Part shown: piece by piece, positions 1-7,500 of the stretch
Layout: the number at the start of each line of letters is the position of its first letter
How positions within the stretch are numbered: the first letter of the stretch is position 1
Assembly (NCBI GenBank): GCA_934561515.1
Contig: CAKTGM010000010.1
Span: 1 to 52,597 of the forward strand
Origin: an uncultured Oscillospiraceae bacterium
Lineage (GTDB): Bacteria; Bacillota; Clostridia; Oscillospirales; Oscillospiraceae
DNA: 52,597 nucleotides
Direction of reading: 5' to 3'
Translations under genes and position numbers: made by a program
The notes under the pieces: model-generated
Told to the model about the DNA's origin: nothing
The model's database searches: none
What the model saw: only the letters and a program-made list of their open reading frames with translations

Positions 1-399
1 GACACCATCCATGACCGCTTTTTCGACGAGAGCATCACCAAGGCTGACTATCAGCGCGCCAAAGCCCGCTGTGAAAGTGAAATGAACCGGGTGCAGGAGA
101 AAATCGCCGCGATCAAACAGCGGCAGACGCTGAACACCGACACACAGACCCTAAAGCCGGACATCCGCACCGCCATCACGGGCATCGTCAGCGGACGCAC
201 GGCGGACGACGACTTTTACGGGCACCTCCTCCAACAGATGACCGTGTACCGGGACGGCAGGGTAGAGGTGGCGCTCAATCTGCTGCCCGCCAAATGGGTC
301 TATGTGCTGGACGGACTGGAAAAATACCGCGCCAAAATTGGGGGCTATGACGCTTCCTCTGTGCCGATGTCGGTCAGCAGGCCCTTGAGCTCGGGGTAG
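1..399 (+). CDS. Large serine recombinase, C-terminal part (5' end outside window)
   Basis: The frame is open from base 1 to a TAG at 397-399. The visible 132 residues look like the distal part of a large serine recombinase of integrative elements: a charged coiled-coil-like helix (about residues 12-40), then a short beta-rich segment (MTVYRDGRVEVALNLL) typical of the end of these proteins. The catalytic domain with the nucleophilic serine is not in the window. The last 14 or so codons lie on the antisense of cotJC, so the present stop codon is supplied by host sequence, as expected when the recombinase gene sits at the element end. It is convergent with the cotJC stub. Assignment as a recombinase is by resemblance of the tail only, so a resolvase-like family is more certain than the exact subfamily. 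Confidence 0.72.
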   Translation, partial: DTIHDRFFDESITKADYQRAKARCESEMNRVQEKIAAIKQRQTLNTDTQTLKPDIRTAITGIVSGRTADDDFYGHLLQQMTVYRDGRVEVALNLLPAKWVYVLDGLEKYRAKIGGYDASSVPMSVSRPLSSG

Positions 400-548
400 G
401 GCATGGAGTAGCGCTGGGAAAGGTAGCGCAGCGATGCGCCAAGCTCCCCGTCGGGGCCGCCGTACTGCGAGATGATCGCCGCGGCGAGCTTCGGATTCGG
501 ATTCTTGATCTTCACGGGGTATTGCAGCTTTTTTTCATAGACAAACAT
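345..548 (-). pseudogene. cotJC: cotJC, 5' stub interrupted by element insertion
   Basis: ATG at 548 overlaps the stop of the upstream cotJAB gene by one base. The first 65 residues (starting MFVYEKKLQYPVKI) match CotJC, a manganese-catalase-like spore-coat protein that is normally about 190 residues long. The stub carries the Asp-Gly-Glu-Leu helix (residues 33-36) that supplies one metal ligand. It ends at the Gly-Thr-Glu-Glu where the family normally continues into the next Glu-x-x-His metal-binding motif. Two foreign codons and TAG follow. The missing two thirds should lie at the far end of the inserted element, outside the window. Whether the gene is dead or restored by excision during sporulation cannot be told from here. 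Confidence 0.8.
350..360. other. Probable attachment-site junction of an integrative element inside cotJC
   Basis: Reading leftward on the minus strand, CotJC homology continues through Asp-Ile-Gly-Thr-Glu-Glu (last codon near 354-356) and then stops: two unrelated codons are followed by TAG. Reading rightward on the plus strand, recombinase-like sequence ends at about the same place. The crossover therefore lies within roughly 350-360 (GACGCTTCCTC on the plus strand). The core dinucleotide cannot be fixed without the other element end. Confidence 0.6.
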
Positions 549-988
549 TATTTTGCTCCCTCCATATCCCAGGGCCACGGGTCGTCGAGCCACTTGAAAC
601 CGCCCGGCGTCAGGTCGGTCTTCATCAGCGGGCCGTATTCCTTCTCGTAGGTCTCGCGCCCTTCGCGCCCGAGCTTGATATACGACCAGTAGAGGTTCAG
701 CGCCTCGGTGTCCTCAGGGTGTGTGGCGAGGTACAGTCCCTGCTCGTCGATGGCAAAATCCAGCGCCATCAGCTCGGCGAGCGCGGGGTTGACGGCGGGA
801 AACTTCGTTTCCATCTGCGCGCGGAAGGGAAGGTACAGCCCCGGAAACAGCGTGCCCGCGCGCAGTGCATCCTGCTGGGAATAGCGCTCGGGATCGTTTT
901 TCTGCATGGGTACATAGGGAAAAGCCAGGGGCGCGCGGCCGCCCTGCGGCAGAGTGCCGACGCCCATCGCGGCTTTGTTGGTATCCAA
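548..988 (-). CDS. Fused CotJA-CotJB spore coat protein
   Basis: 146 residues. The first part (about residues 20-55, with FPYVPMQ and GTLFPGLYLPF) is CotJA-like. The rest (about 63-146, with ALDFAIDEQGLYLATHPED and a Trp/Pro-rich end, DDPWPWDME) is CotJB-like. In Bacillus these are two separate proteins of about 80-90 residues each; here they form one frame with no internal stop. The start is TTG at 988, chosen because GAGGAGG lies 8-9 bases upstream; the next in-frame starts would cut into the CotJA part. It is translationally coupled to cotJC. The role by family is an inner spore coat component deposited with CotJC, probably in the mother cell. A sigma-E-like -10 (CATACGAT, 1034-1041) lies upstream but no good -35 was seen. 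Confidence 0.85.
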   Translation of the reverse strand: MDTNKAAMGVGTLPQGGRAPLAFPYVPMQKNDPERYSQQDALRAGTLFPGLYLPFRAQMETKFPAVNPALAELMALDFAIDEQGLYLATHPEDTEALNLYWSYIKLGREGRETYEKEYGPLMKTDLTPGGFKWLDDPWPWDMEGAK

Positions 989-1068
989 AGAAGATTCCTC
1001 CTCATTTTAAGAGACTTGAGCTTTGCTCACCCCATCGTATGCAGCGGGAGAAAAAAGGGGAGCGGGGC

Positions 1069-1097
1069 TTTTCTTTTTGTTCAATGTCCTGTATAAT
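1069..1097 (+). promoter_or_regulatory. Possible sigma-A promoter for cwlD
   Basis: A perfect TATAAT at 1092-1097 lies 55 bases upstream of the cwlD start. The -35 position (1069-1074, TTTTCT) is poor, so this is only a candidate. The gap 989-1152 holds nothing else except the oppositely oriented cotJ regulatory region. Confidence 0.35.
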
Positions 1098-1152
1098 GAA
1101 GGGCGAATAAGACCGCGCCGCGGGGCATAAATTGTTGCCGGGGTGATGGGAT

Positions 1153-1866
1153 TTGTTTCTGGTTTTGGGAAAAAAGACGCTCGGCGCCGCCTTTGCGCTG
1201 CTGCTCGCGCTGTCGGCTGTCTCCGTCAGCTTTCTTCTGCCGCCGAAGGCGGTGCAGACAAGCGGGAAAGCGAGAGCGGGGAGGACCGTCTGGGTCATCG
1301 ACGCAGGACACGGCGGGGAGGACGGCGGCGCCGTCAGCGCGGACGGCAGCCGGGAAAGCGACGTCAACCTCGCCATCGCGCAGAAGCTCGAAGGGCTGCT
1401 CGCGCTGCTCGGCGAGGAAACGCGCATGACGCGGACGGAGGACGTTTCCCTCCATACAGAGGGCAGCGCCACGCTGCGGGAAAAGAAGCGCTCCGACCTC
1501 AAAAACCGCGTCTCGCTCGTCAACAACACGCAAGGCGCTATCCTTGTCAGCATCCACCAGAACAGCCTTCCGTCGTCTAAAAGGACGCACGGCGCACAGG
1601 TGTTCTACGGAAAAGAAGAGGGAAGTGCGGCGCTCGCAAGCGCCGTGCAGCGCGCGCTCAACGAGACAGTCAACCCGGAAAATGAAAAAACGGAAAAGGC
1701 CATCGACCCAACGATCTATCTCATGAAGCACGTCGCTGCGCCCGCGATCCTGATCGAATGCGGATTCATGAGCAACGAGGGCGAAGCGGCGCTTTTAAAA
1801 AGCGCCGACTATCAGAAACGGCTGTCGGTCGTGATCGGACTTGGCCTTTTACAGTCGAATCAGTAA
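1153..1866 (+). CDS. cwlD: N-acetylmuramoyl-L-alanine amidase CwlD
   Basis: 237 residues. An N-terminal membrane/signal helix (about residues 7-30) precedes an Amidase_3 domain with the zinc motifs: IDAGHGGEDGG (first His, with the Glu two residues on), SIHQNS (second His) and a C-terminal ILIECGFMSN catalytic Glu. The size fits CwlD, which works with PdaA to make muramic-delta-lactam in the spore cortex. The start is TTG at 1153; GGGGTGATGG just upstream can serve as ribosome binding site. It sits 19 bases upstream of radA and shares its direction, so the two are probably co-transcribed. Other Amidase_3 cell-wall hydrolases are the alternative, but length and the sporulation setting favour CwlD. 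Confidence 0.85.
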   Translation: MFLVLGKKTLGAAFALLLALSAVSVSFLLPPKAVQTSGKARAGRTVWVIDAGHGGEDGGAVSADGSRESDVNLAIAQKLEGLLALLGEETRMTRTEDVSLHTEGSATLREKKRSDLKNRVSLVNNTQGAILVSIHQNSLPSSKRTHGAQVFYGKEEGSAALASAVQRALNETVNPENEKTEKAIDPTIYLMKHVAAPAILIECGFMSNEGEAALLKSADYQKRLSVVIGLGLLQSNQ

Positions 1867-1885
1867 AGCAAAAGAGGTTTACATT

Positions 1886-3256
1886 ATGGCAAAGGCAAAA
1901 AGCGTATTTTTCTGCACCGAATGCGGCAACGAAACGCCCAAATGGGCGGGCCGCTGCCCGAGCTGCGGCGCGTGGAACACGCTCGTGGAGCAAAGCGTCA
2001 GCGATACCGCGAAGGCGGCGGGCGGGCGCAGCCGCGCACTGCGCGCGAAGGCACGTCCCATCGGCGAGCTGGACAGCTCGCAGGAGATCCGCTTTCCCAC
2101 CGGCATGGGCGAGCTTGACCGCGTGCTGGGCGGGGGTGCCGTGCAGGGCTCGCTCGTGCTCGTCGGCGGCGCGCCGGGCATCGGAAAATCGACTTTGATG
2201 CTGCAAATCTGCGGAAAGCTGAGCGAAAACGCCAAAATTCTGTACGTTTCCGGTGAAGAATCGCCGCGCCAGCTCAAGCTGCGCGCCGACCGCCTCGGCG
2301 TAGCGTCGGACGGGCTGTACGTCCTCTCGGAGACCTGCCTTGGCGACGTATTGCAGTCCGTTGAAGAGGAACGTCCCGACGTTCTGATCGTCGACTCCAT
2401 CCAGACGCTCTATCAGGATTCGCTCGAATCGCCCGCGGGCAGCGTGGCGCAGGTGCGCGCGTGCACGATGGAGCTGATGCAGCTTGCAAAGGGGCGGGGC
2501 GTTACTGTTTTCGTCATCGGACACGTCAATAAGGAAGGCTCGATCGCGGGTCCGAAGGTCCTGGAGCACATGGTCGACTGCGTGCTGTATTTTGAAGGCG
2601 ATGCGCACATGAGCTACCGCATCCTGCGCGCGGCGAAAAACCGCTTCGGCGCGACGAATGAGATCGGCGTTTTCGAAATGCGCAGCGAGGGACTTGTCGA
2701 AGTGCCGAACCCCTCGGAAATGCTGCTCTCGGGCCGTCCGGACGACGCGCCCGGCACCTGCGTGACCTGCGTGATGGAGGGTCAGCGCCCGGTGCTGGCT
2801 GAGGTGCAGGCGCTGCTCGCGCCCGCGGCGCAGTCGGTCTCGCGGCGGACGAGCAACGGCTTTGACTACAACCGCGCCGCCATGCTGATGGCGGTGCTCG
2901 AAAAGCGCGGCGCACTCAAGGTCTCCGGCTGTGATGCGTTTCTGAACGTTATCGGCGGGCTGAGCGTGGACGAGCCGGCGGCAGACCTTGCCGCCGTGCT
3001 GGCGCTCGCGTCGAGCTATCTTGACAAGCCCATCGGGGGTCACGTCGCCGCCATCGGCGAGGTCGGCCTCACAGGTGAGCTTCGCAGCGTGAACCACTTG
3101 AGCGAGCGGCTGAGCGAGGTGCACCGTCTGGGCTTTGAGACCTGCATCATCCCAAAGCAGCGCAGAGATCAGATCCGCGCGCCGCAGGGACTTGCGCTCA
3201 TCGAAGCGCGAAACATCGCCGAGGCCATGCGCGCCATCGTGCAGGCCGAAGCGTAA
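1886..3256 (+). CDS. radA: DNA repair protein RadA
   Basis: 456 residues. It begins with a Cys4 zinc finger (C10-x2-C13 and C24-x2-C27), then a RecA-like core with Walker A GGAPGIGKST at 94-103, the RadA-specific KNRFG motif (about residue 251), and a C-terminal Lon-protease-like domain. The protein is a DnaB-type helicase that extends D-loops during recombination. ATG at 1886 was chosen over an upstream in-frame start because the zinc finger begins right after it and AGAGG lies at proper distance. It follows cwlD closely and is followed by a GC-rich hairpin. Confidence 0.95.
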   Translation: MAKAKSVFFCTECGNETPKWAGRCPSCGAWNTLVEQSVSDTAKAAGGRSRALRAKARPIGELDSSQEIRFPTGMGELDRVLGGGAVQGSLVLVGGAPGIGKSTLMLQICGKLSENAKILYVSGEESPRQLKLRADRLGVASDGLYVLSETCLGDVLQSVEEERPDVLIVDSIQTLYQDSLESPAGSVAQVRACTMELMQLAKGRGVTVFVIGHVNKEGSIAGPKVLEHMVDCVLYFEGDAHMSYRILRAAKNRFGATNEIGVFEMRSEGLVEVPNPSEMLLSGRPDDAPGTCVTCVMEGQRPVLAEVQALLAPAAQSVSRRTSNGFDYNRAAMLMAVLEKRGALKVSGCDAFLNVIGGLSVDEPAADLAAVLALASSYLDKPIGGHVAAIGEVGLTGELRSVNHLSERLSEVHRLGFETCIIPKQRRDQIRAPQGLALIEARNIAEAMRAIVQAEA

Positions 3257-3266
3257 AAATAAGAAC

Positions 3267-3288
3267 CTGCGGCGCGAATGCGCCGCAG
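3267..3288 (+). terminator. GC-rich hairpin after radA
   Basis: A 9-bp perfect stem (CTGCGGCGC / GCGCCGCAG) with a GAAT loop lies 10 bases after the radA stop. No T-run follows, so it is at best a weak intrinsic terminator or an mRNA 3' stabiliser. Confidence 0.45.
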
Positions 3289-3384
3289 AGCGAGCCAAAA
3301 TCCGCAATTCCAAAACAAAGGAGGTTTTCGCCGTCAGGCAGGTCGAAACGCTCATTTTTGCGAAATTCATGCGCCATCCCTCCC

Positions 3385-3420
3385 CTCAATTGAACAAAAT
3401 TTTTATTTTGTTCAATTGAG
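3385..3420. repeat. 36-bp AT-rich perfect inverted repeat
   Basis: Two perfect 16-base arms (left CTCAATTGAACAAAAT) flank TTTT. It lies in the 353-bp gap 3257-3609 between radA and xerC, which otherwise shows only the radA hairpin and a short direct repeat of CGAGCAAAAT/CGAGCAATG near 3553-3571. The low GC is unlike its surroundings. It could be an operator, a terminator of unusual composition, or a mobile-element remnant. Confidence 0.85.
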
Positions 3421-3609
3421 TATGGATTTTAAAATGCCTCTGCCCTTTTTGCTTTTCCGCGCCGGCTTTCAAGCCTTCTGATGACACTCATCATGATGCT
3501 GAGTCTGCTGCCAACAGCAGCACCAGTAACGGCAGCGGTTTGTAAAAATGATTCGAGCAAAATCGAGCAATGCGTTCTTAAAATATTTGACCTGTTCGGC
3601 TCTTCTATT

Positions 3610-4620
3610 ATGAACGACTACCGCTTGGAATCGCCGCCGATCCTGCGCGATTTTCTATCCTATCACGAAACCATCAAAGCGCACTCGCAGAAAACGGTCG
3701 ATGAGTATTTCCTCGACCTCAGAAACTTTTTCCGCTATTTGAAGCAGTCGCGTGAGCCCTCCCTGCGCGGTCTGCCGCTGAGCGAGATCTCCATCATGGA
3801 CGTGGACCTCGATTTTGTGAAAAATGTAACATTGACCGACATCTACGCCTACATGACCTATTTGAGCCGCGACCGCGTGCAGCACCAGAACAGCGACGTA
3901 TCCGACTACGGCTTAAATGCCGCGTCCAGAGCGCGAAAAATCGCCACAATACGGTCTTTTTACAACTATCTGACCAATAAAGCGCACCTTTTGGACGTAA
4001 ATCCCTGCAAGGACCTCGACTCCCCCAAGATCAAAAAAACGCTGCCGAAGTACCTGACGCTCGATGAGAGCGTGCAGCTTTTGCAGTCGGTCGACGGGCA
4101 GAACCGCGAGCGCGACTACTGCATTCTGACGCTCTTTCTGAACTGTGGGCTGCGCATTTCCGAGCTTTGCGGCCTTGACTTGCAGGACATTCAGGACGAT
4201 GCGCTGCGCGTGCTCGGCAAGGGCAACAAGGTGCGTATCGTCTACTTGAATGACGCCTGCAAGGACGCGCTCAAGGGCTATCTCGCCGTGCGCCGCCCCA
4301 TCACGGGGCGCGACCATAGTGCCCTCTTCCTCTCCACGCGCAACGAGCGCATCAGCCGCTCAAGCGTCCACGCGCTCGTCAAAAAGCATCTGAGCGCCGC
4401 GGGACTCGACGCCTCGGAGTACTCCTCCCACAAGCTGCGCCATACGGCGGCAACGCTGATGCTGCAAAACGGCGTGGACGTAAAGGCCGTTCAGGAGGTG
4501 CTCGGACACGAGCATCTGAACACGACGGAAATCTACACGCACATCGATAATGACGCGCTGCGCGTTGCTGCAAAGGCAAATCCCTTGTCACGCGTGAAAT
4601 TGAAAAAGGGCGAGGATTAA
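3610..4620 (+). CDS. xerC: Tyrosine recombinase, XerC-like
   Basis: 336 residues from ATG 3610. An N-terminal SAM-like core-binding domain (about 8-125) precedes the catalytic domain with all expected residues: R182 (GLRISEL), Lys in the LGKGNK hairpin (204-207), H274-x-x-R277 (HKLRH), H300 and nucleophile Y309 (IYTH). An in-frame ATG at 3481 would add 43 unrelated hydrophobic residues, so it was rejected, although no strong ribosome binding site precedes 3610. A second Xer protein (27832-28716) is present. Together they would form the XerC/XerD pair that resolves chromosome dimers at dif. This one is called XerC by elimination. Confidence 0.82.
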   Translation: MNDYRLESPPILRDFLSYHETIKAHSQKTVDEYFLDLRNFFRYLKQSREPSLRGLPLSEISIMDVDLDFVKNVTLTDIYAYMTYLSRDRVQHQNSDVSDYGLNAASRARKIATIRSFYNYLTNKAHLLDVNPCKDLDSPKIKKTLPKYLTLDESVQLLQSVDGQNRERDYCILTLFLNCGLRISELCGLDLQDIQDDALRVLGKGNKVRIVYLNDACKDALKGYLAVRRPITGRDHSALFLSTRNERISRSSVHALVKKHLSAAGLDASEYSSHKLRHTAATLMLQNGVDVKAVQEVLGHEHLNTTEIYTHIDNDALRVAAKANPLSRVKLKKGED

Positions 4621-4621
4621 A

Positions 4622-4650
4622 TTGACTTTCCCCGCCTTTTCCGATATACT
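4622..4650 (+). promoter_or_regulatory. sigma-A promoter for the transketolase operon
   Basis: TTGACT (4622-4627), a 17-bp spacer, then TATACT (4645-4650), placed about 30 bp ahead of the tkt ribosome binding site. It begins just after the xerC stop codon. Confidence 0.85.
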
Positions 4651-4688
4651 AAATGATTGATGAAATGTATTTTTCAAGGAGGGTTTCC

Positions 4689-5501
4689 ATGAATACAAAA
4701 GAGCTTTCCCCCATCTGCCGGCAGGTGCGGCGCGACATCATCACGATGACCGCCAATGCCGGCAGCGGCCACCCCGGCGGCTCGCTGTCCGCGGTGGAGC
4801 TGATGACCAGCGTTTTCTTCAACCATATGCGCGTTGACCCCAAGAACCCGCACGATCCCGACCGCGACCGCTTCGTGCTCTCCAAGGGCCACGCCGCCCC
4901 CTGCTATTACGCGGTGCTCGCCGCCAAGGGCTTCATCTCCCGCGATGAGTACGCAAACTTCCGCCAGCTGCACTCTATTCTGCAGGGTCATCCCGACGCG
5001 AAGAAGGTCCCCGGCGTGGACGCTTCCACCGGCTCTCTCGGTCAGGGCGTATCCATCGCTGTCGGTATGGCGCTCGGCGCCAAGCACCTCTGCAAGGATA
5101 CGAAGGTCTTCGCCCTCGTCGGCGACGGCGAGAGCCAGGAGGGTCAGATCTGGGAGGCTTACATGGCCGCCGCGCACTATAAGCTCGACAACCTGACCGT
5201 CATCATCGACAACAACGGCCTTCAGATCGACGGCACGAACGATCAGGTCATGAGCCTTGGCGATCTCCCCGCAAAGCTGCGCGCCTTCGGCTTCGATCTC
5301 ATCGAGCTGCCCGACGGCAACGATCTCGACGCCGTCGAGGCGGCGCTCTCCAAGCCCACCATGCCCGGCAGGCCCAAGGCGATTCTCGCCCACACGGTCA
5401 AGGGCAAGGGCGTTTCGTTCATGGAGAATCAGGTCGGCTGGCACGGCAAAGCCCCGAACGCCGAGCAGCGCGAGCAGGCACTGAAGGAATTGGAGGACTA
5501 A
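4689..5501 (+). CDS. Transketolase, N-terminal (TPP/pyrophosphate-binding) subunit
   Basis: 270 residues. It contains the GSGHPGG motif (26-32) and the thiamine-diphosphate/Mg motif GDGESQEGQ followed by a conserved Asn in the IIDNNG strand. This is the first half of transketolase; the second half is the next gene, 4 bases on. Such split transketolases are common in Clostridia. The pair transfers two-carbon ketol units in the non-oxidative pentose phosphate pathway. ATG 4689 is preceded by AAGGAGG; an upstream in-frame ATG (4653) lies at the predicted transcription start and was rejected. Confidence 0.93.
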   Translation: MNTKELSPICRQVRRDIITMTANAGSGHPGGSLSAVELMTSVFFNHMRVDPKNPHDPDRDRFVLSKGHAAPCYYAVLAAKGFISRDEYANFRQLHSILQGHPDAKKVPGVDASTGSLGQGVSIAVGMALGAKHLCKDTKVFALVGDGESQEGQIWEAYMAAAHYKLDNLTVIIDNNGLQIDGTNDQVMSLGDLPAKLRAFGFDLIELPDGNDLDAVEAALSKPTMPGRPKAILAHTVKGKGVSFMENQVGWHGKAPNAEQREQALKELED

Positions 5502-5505
5502 GAAC

Positions 5506-6438
5506 ATGGCTGATAAAATTGCAACCCGTCAGGCTTACGGCGAAGCGCTGATCGAGCTGGTCGAAAAGAACGATAAGGTCGTCGTACTCGACGCCGACCT
5601 CGCCAACGCCACGCAGACCTGCAAGGTCGCCAAGGCGCACCCTGAAAAATTCTACAACTGCGGCATTGCCGAGGCCAACATGGTCGACATTGCCGCCGGT
5701 ATGTCCACGATGGGCCTCATCCCCTACTGCTCTTCGTTCGCGATGTTCGCGGCCGGCCGCGCCTATGAGCAGATCCGAAACAGCGTCGCCTACCCGCACT
5801 TCAACGTCAAGGTCTGCGCCACCCATGCGGGCGTCAGCGTCGGCGAGGACGGCGGCAGCCACCAGTGCATCGAGGATCTCGCGCTCATGCGCGCCATCCC
5901 CGGCATGACGGTCATCTGCCCCGCGGACGCCAACGAAGCCAAGGCCGCCACCATGGCCATCGCCGAGATGAACGGCCCGGTCTATATGCGCCTTGCGCGC
6001 CTCGCCACCCCCGTTTTCGAGGGCGACATGGTCAAGCCCTTTGAGATCGGCAAGGCCAACGTCCTGCGCGAGGGCAAGGACGTTGCGATCTTCGCCACCG
6101 GCCTCATGGTCAACGAATCCCTGATGGCCGCCGAAGCGCTCGCAAGCGAGGGCATCAACGCTGCCGTCATCAACATCCACACCATCAAGCCCATCGACGC
6201 GGAATGCGTGACGAAGTACGCCGAACAGTGCGGCAAGGTCATCACTGTCGAAGAGCACAGCGTCATCGGCGGCCTGGGCGATGCCGTGGCCGATGTGCTC
6301 ATGGGCAAGGTGAACTGCAAGTTCCACAAGATCGGCGTGAACGACCGCTTCGGCCAGTCCGGCAAGGCGGCGGACGTGCTGCGCGAATACGGCCTGACGG
6401 CCGACCAGATCGCCGAGACCATCAAGGCGAACATCTGA
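5506..6438 (+). CDS. Transketolase, C-terminal (pyrimidine-binding) subunit
   Basis: 310 residues with the transketolase Pyr domain (about 5-165; the catalytic Glu of the family is in CGIAEANM) and the C-terminal domain (about 180-305; EEHSVIGGLG). It completes the split enzyme with the preceding gene, whose last codons supply a GGAGG ribosome binding site. A strong terminator follows, so the two form a bicistronic unit. Confidence 0.93.
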   Translation: MADKIATRQAYGEALIELVEKNDKVVVLDADLANATQTCKVAKAHPEKFYNCGIAEANMVDIAAGMSTMGLIPYCSSFAMFAAGRAYEQIRNSVAYPHFNVKVCATHAGVSVGEDGGSHQCIEDLALMRAIPGMTVICPADANEAKAATMAIAEMNGPVYMRLARLATPVFEGDMVKPFEIGKANVLREGKDVAIFATGLMVNESLMAAEALASEGINAAVINIHTIKPIDAECVTKYAEQCGKVITVEEHSVIGGLGDAVADVLMGKVNCKFHKIGVNDRFGQSGKAADVLREYGLTADQIAETIKANI

Positions 6439-6442
6439 TGCA

Positions 6443-6485
6443 AAAAAAGAGAGACAAAACAGCTTACTTTGTCTCTCTTTTTCCC
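6443..6485 (+). terminator. Intrinsic terminator after the transketolase genes
   Basis: An AGAGAGACAAA stem pairs with TTTGTCTCTCT and is followed by TTTTT. An A-run on the 5' side makes it potentially bidirectional. Confidence 0.85.
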
Positions 6486-6516
6486 ATGATCATATTTTCA
6501 AAAAGGAGAAGATATT

Positions 6517-7485
6517 ATGCCGCTCGTAACATCTACCGAAATGTTCAAAAAGGCCTATGACGGCGGGTACGCCGTCGGCGCGTTCAACGTCAACAATATG
6601 GAGATCGTGCAGGGCATCACCGAGGCCTGCCAGGAAGAGCACGCGCCCGTGATCCTTCAGGTGAGCAAGGGCGCGCGCGCCTACGCGAACCACGCCTACC
6701 TCTATAAGCTCGTGGAAGCCGCAGTTGAGTGCTGCCCCGACATTCCCATTGTGCTGCATCTCGACCACGGCCCGGACTTTGAGACCTGCAAGTCCTGCAT
6801 CGACGGCGGCTTTACCTCCGTGATGATCGACGCTTCCTCCAAGCCATTCGCCGAGAACATCGAGATCACGAAGAAGGTCGTCGAATACGCGCACGACCAC
6901 GGCGTTGTGGTCGAGGCGGAGCTCGGCACGCTCGCCGGCATCGAGGATGAGGTCAAGGTCGCCGCGCACGAGGCGTCCTACACCCGCCCCGAGGAGGTCG
7001 AGGAATTCGTCTCCAAGACCGGCTGTGACTCCCTCGCCATCGCCATCGGCACGAGCCACGGCGCTTTCAAGTTCAAGCCCGAGCAGTGCACGATGAACGA
7101 GCAGGGCATCCTTGTTCCTCCCCCGCTGCGCTTCGACGTGCTCGAGGAAGTCTCCAAGCGCCTGCCCGGCTTCCCCATCGTGCTGCACGGCTCTTCCTCC
7201 GTCCCGCAGGAGTATGTCAGGATGATCAACGAGCACGGCGGCAAGATGCCCAACGCCATCGGCGTGCCCGAGGAGCAGCTGCGTCAGGCCGCGAAGCTCG
7301 CCGTCTGCAAGATCAACATCGACTCTGACCTGCGCCTCGCCATGACCGGCACGGTGCGCGCCTATCTCGACGAGCACCCCGACAAGTTCGACCCGCGCGA
7401 GTATTTGAAGCCCGGTCGCGCCAACATCAAGGAAATGGTGCGCCACAAGCTCATCAACGTGCTCGGCTGCGCCGGCAAGGCTTAA
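6517..7485 (+). CDS. fba: Class II fructose-1,6-bisphosphate aldolase
   Basis: 322 residues. Zinc-binding and catalytic segments typical of class II aldolases are visible: LHLDHGPD (catalytic Asp and zinc His), EAELG, GTSHGAF (zinc His) and LHGSSS (zinc His). It cleaves fructose-1,6-bisphosphate to DHAP and GAP. The start has AAAAGGAG at ideal distance. pfp follows 15 bases later, so the two adjacent steps of glycolysis are co-transcribed. No clear promoter was seen in the 31 bases between the upstream terminator and the start, so the promoter may overlap the terminator. Confidence 0.95.
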   Translation: MPLVTSTEMFKKAYDGGYAVGAFNVNNMEIVQGITEACQEEHAPVILQVSKGARAYANHAYLYKLVEAAVECCPDIPIVLHLDHGPDFETCKSCIDGGFTSVMIDASSKPFAENIEITKKVVEYAHDHGVVVEAELGTLAGIEDEVKVAAHEASYTRPEEVEEFVSKTGCDSLAIAIGTSHGAFKFKPEQCTMNEQGILVPPPLRFDVLEEVSKRLPGFPIVLHGSSSVPQEYVRMINEHGGKMPNAIGVPEEQLRQAAKLAVCKINIDSDLRLAMTGTVRAYLDEHPDKFDPREYLKPGRANIKEMVRHKLINVLGCAGKA

Positions 7486-7500
7486 TAAAGGAGAAACGAT

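Noticed and set aside
1034..1041. sigma-E promoter for the cotJ operon
   Set aside because: The -10-like CATACGAT is good but no matching -35 lies at the right distance, so it was mentioned but not listed as a promoter.
1766..3370. 534-codon open frame antisense to radA
   Set aside because: Shadow of radA with His/Arg/Ala-rich composition and no domain.
3481..3609. 43-residue N-terminal extension of XerC resembling a signal peptide
   Set aside because: Xer recombinases are cytosolic and begin at the core-binding domain; the extension has no homology.
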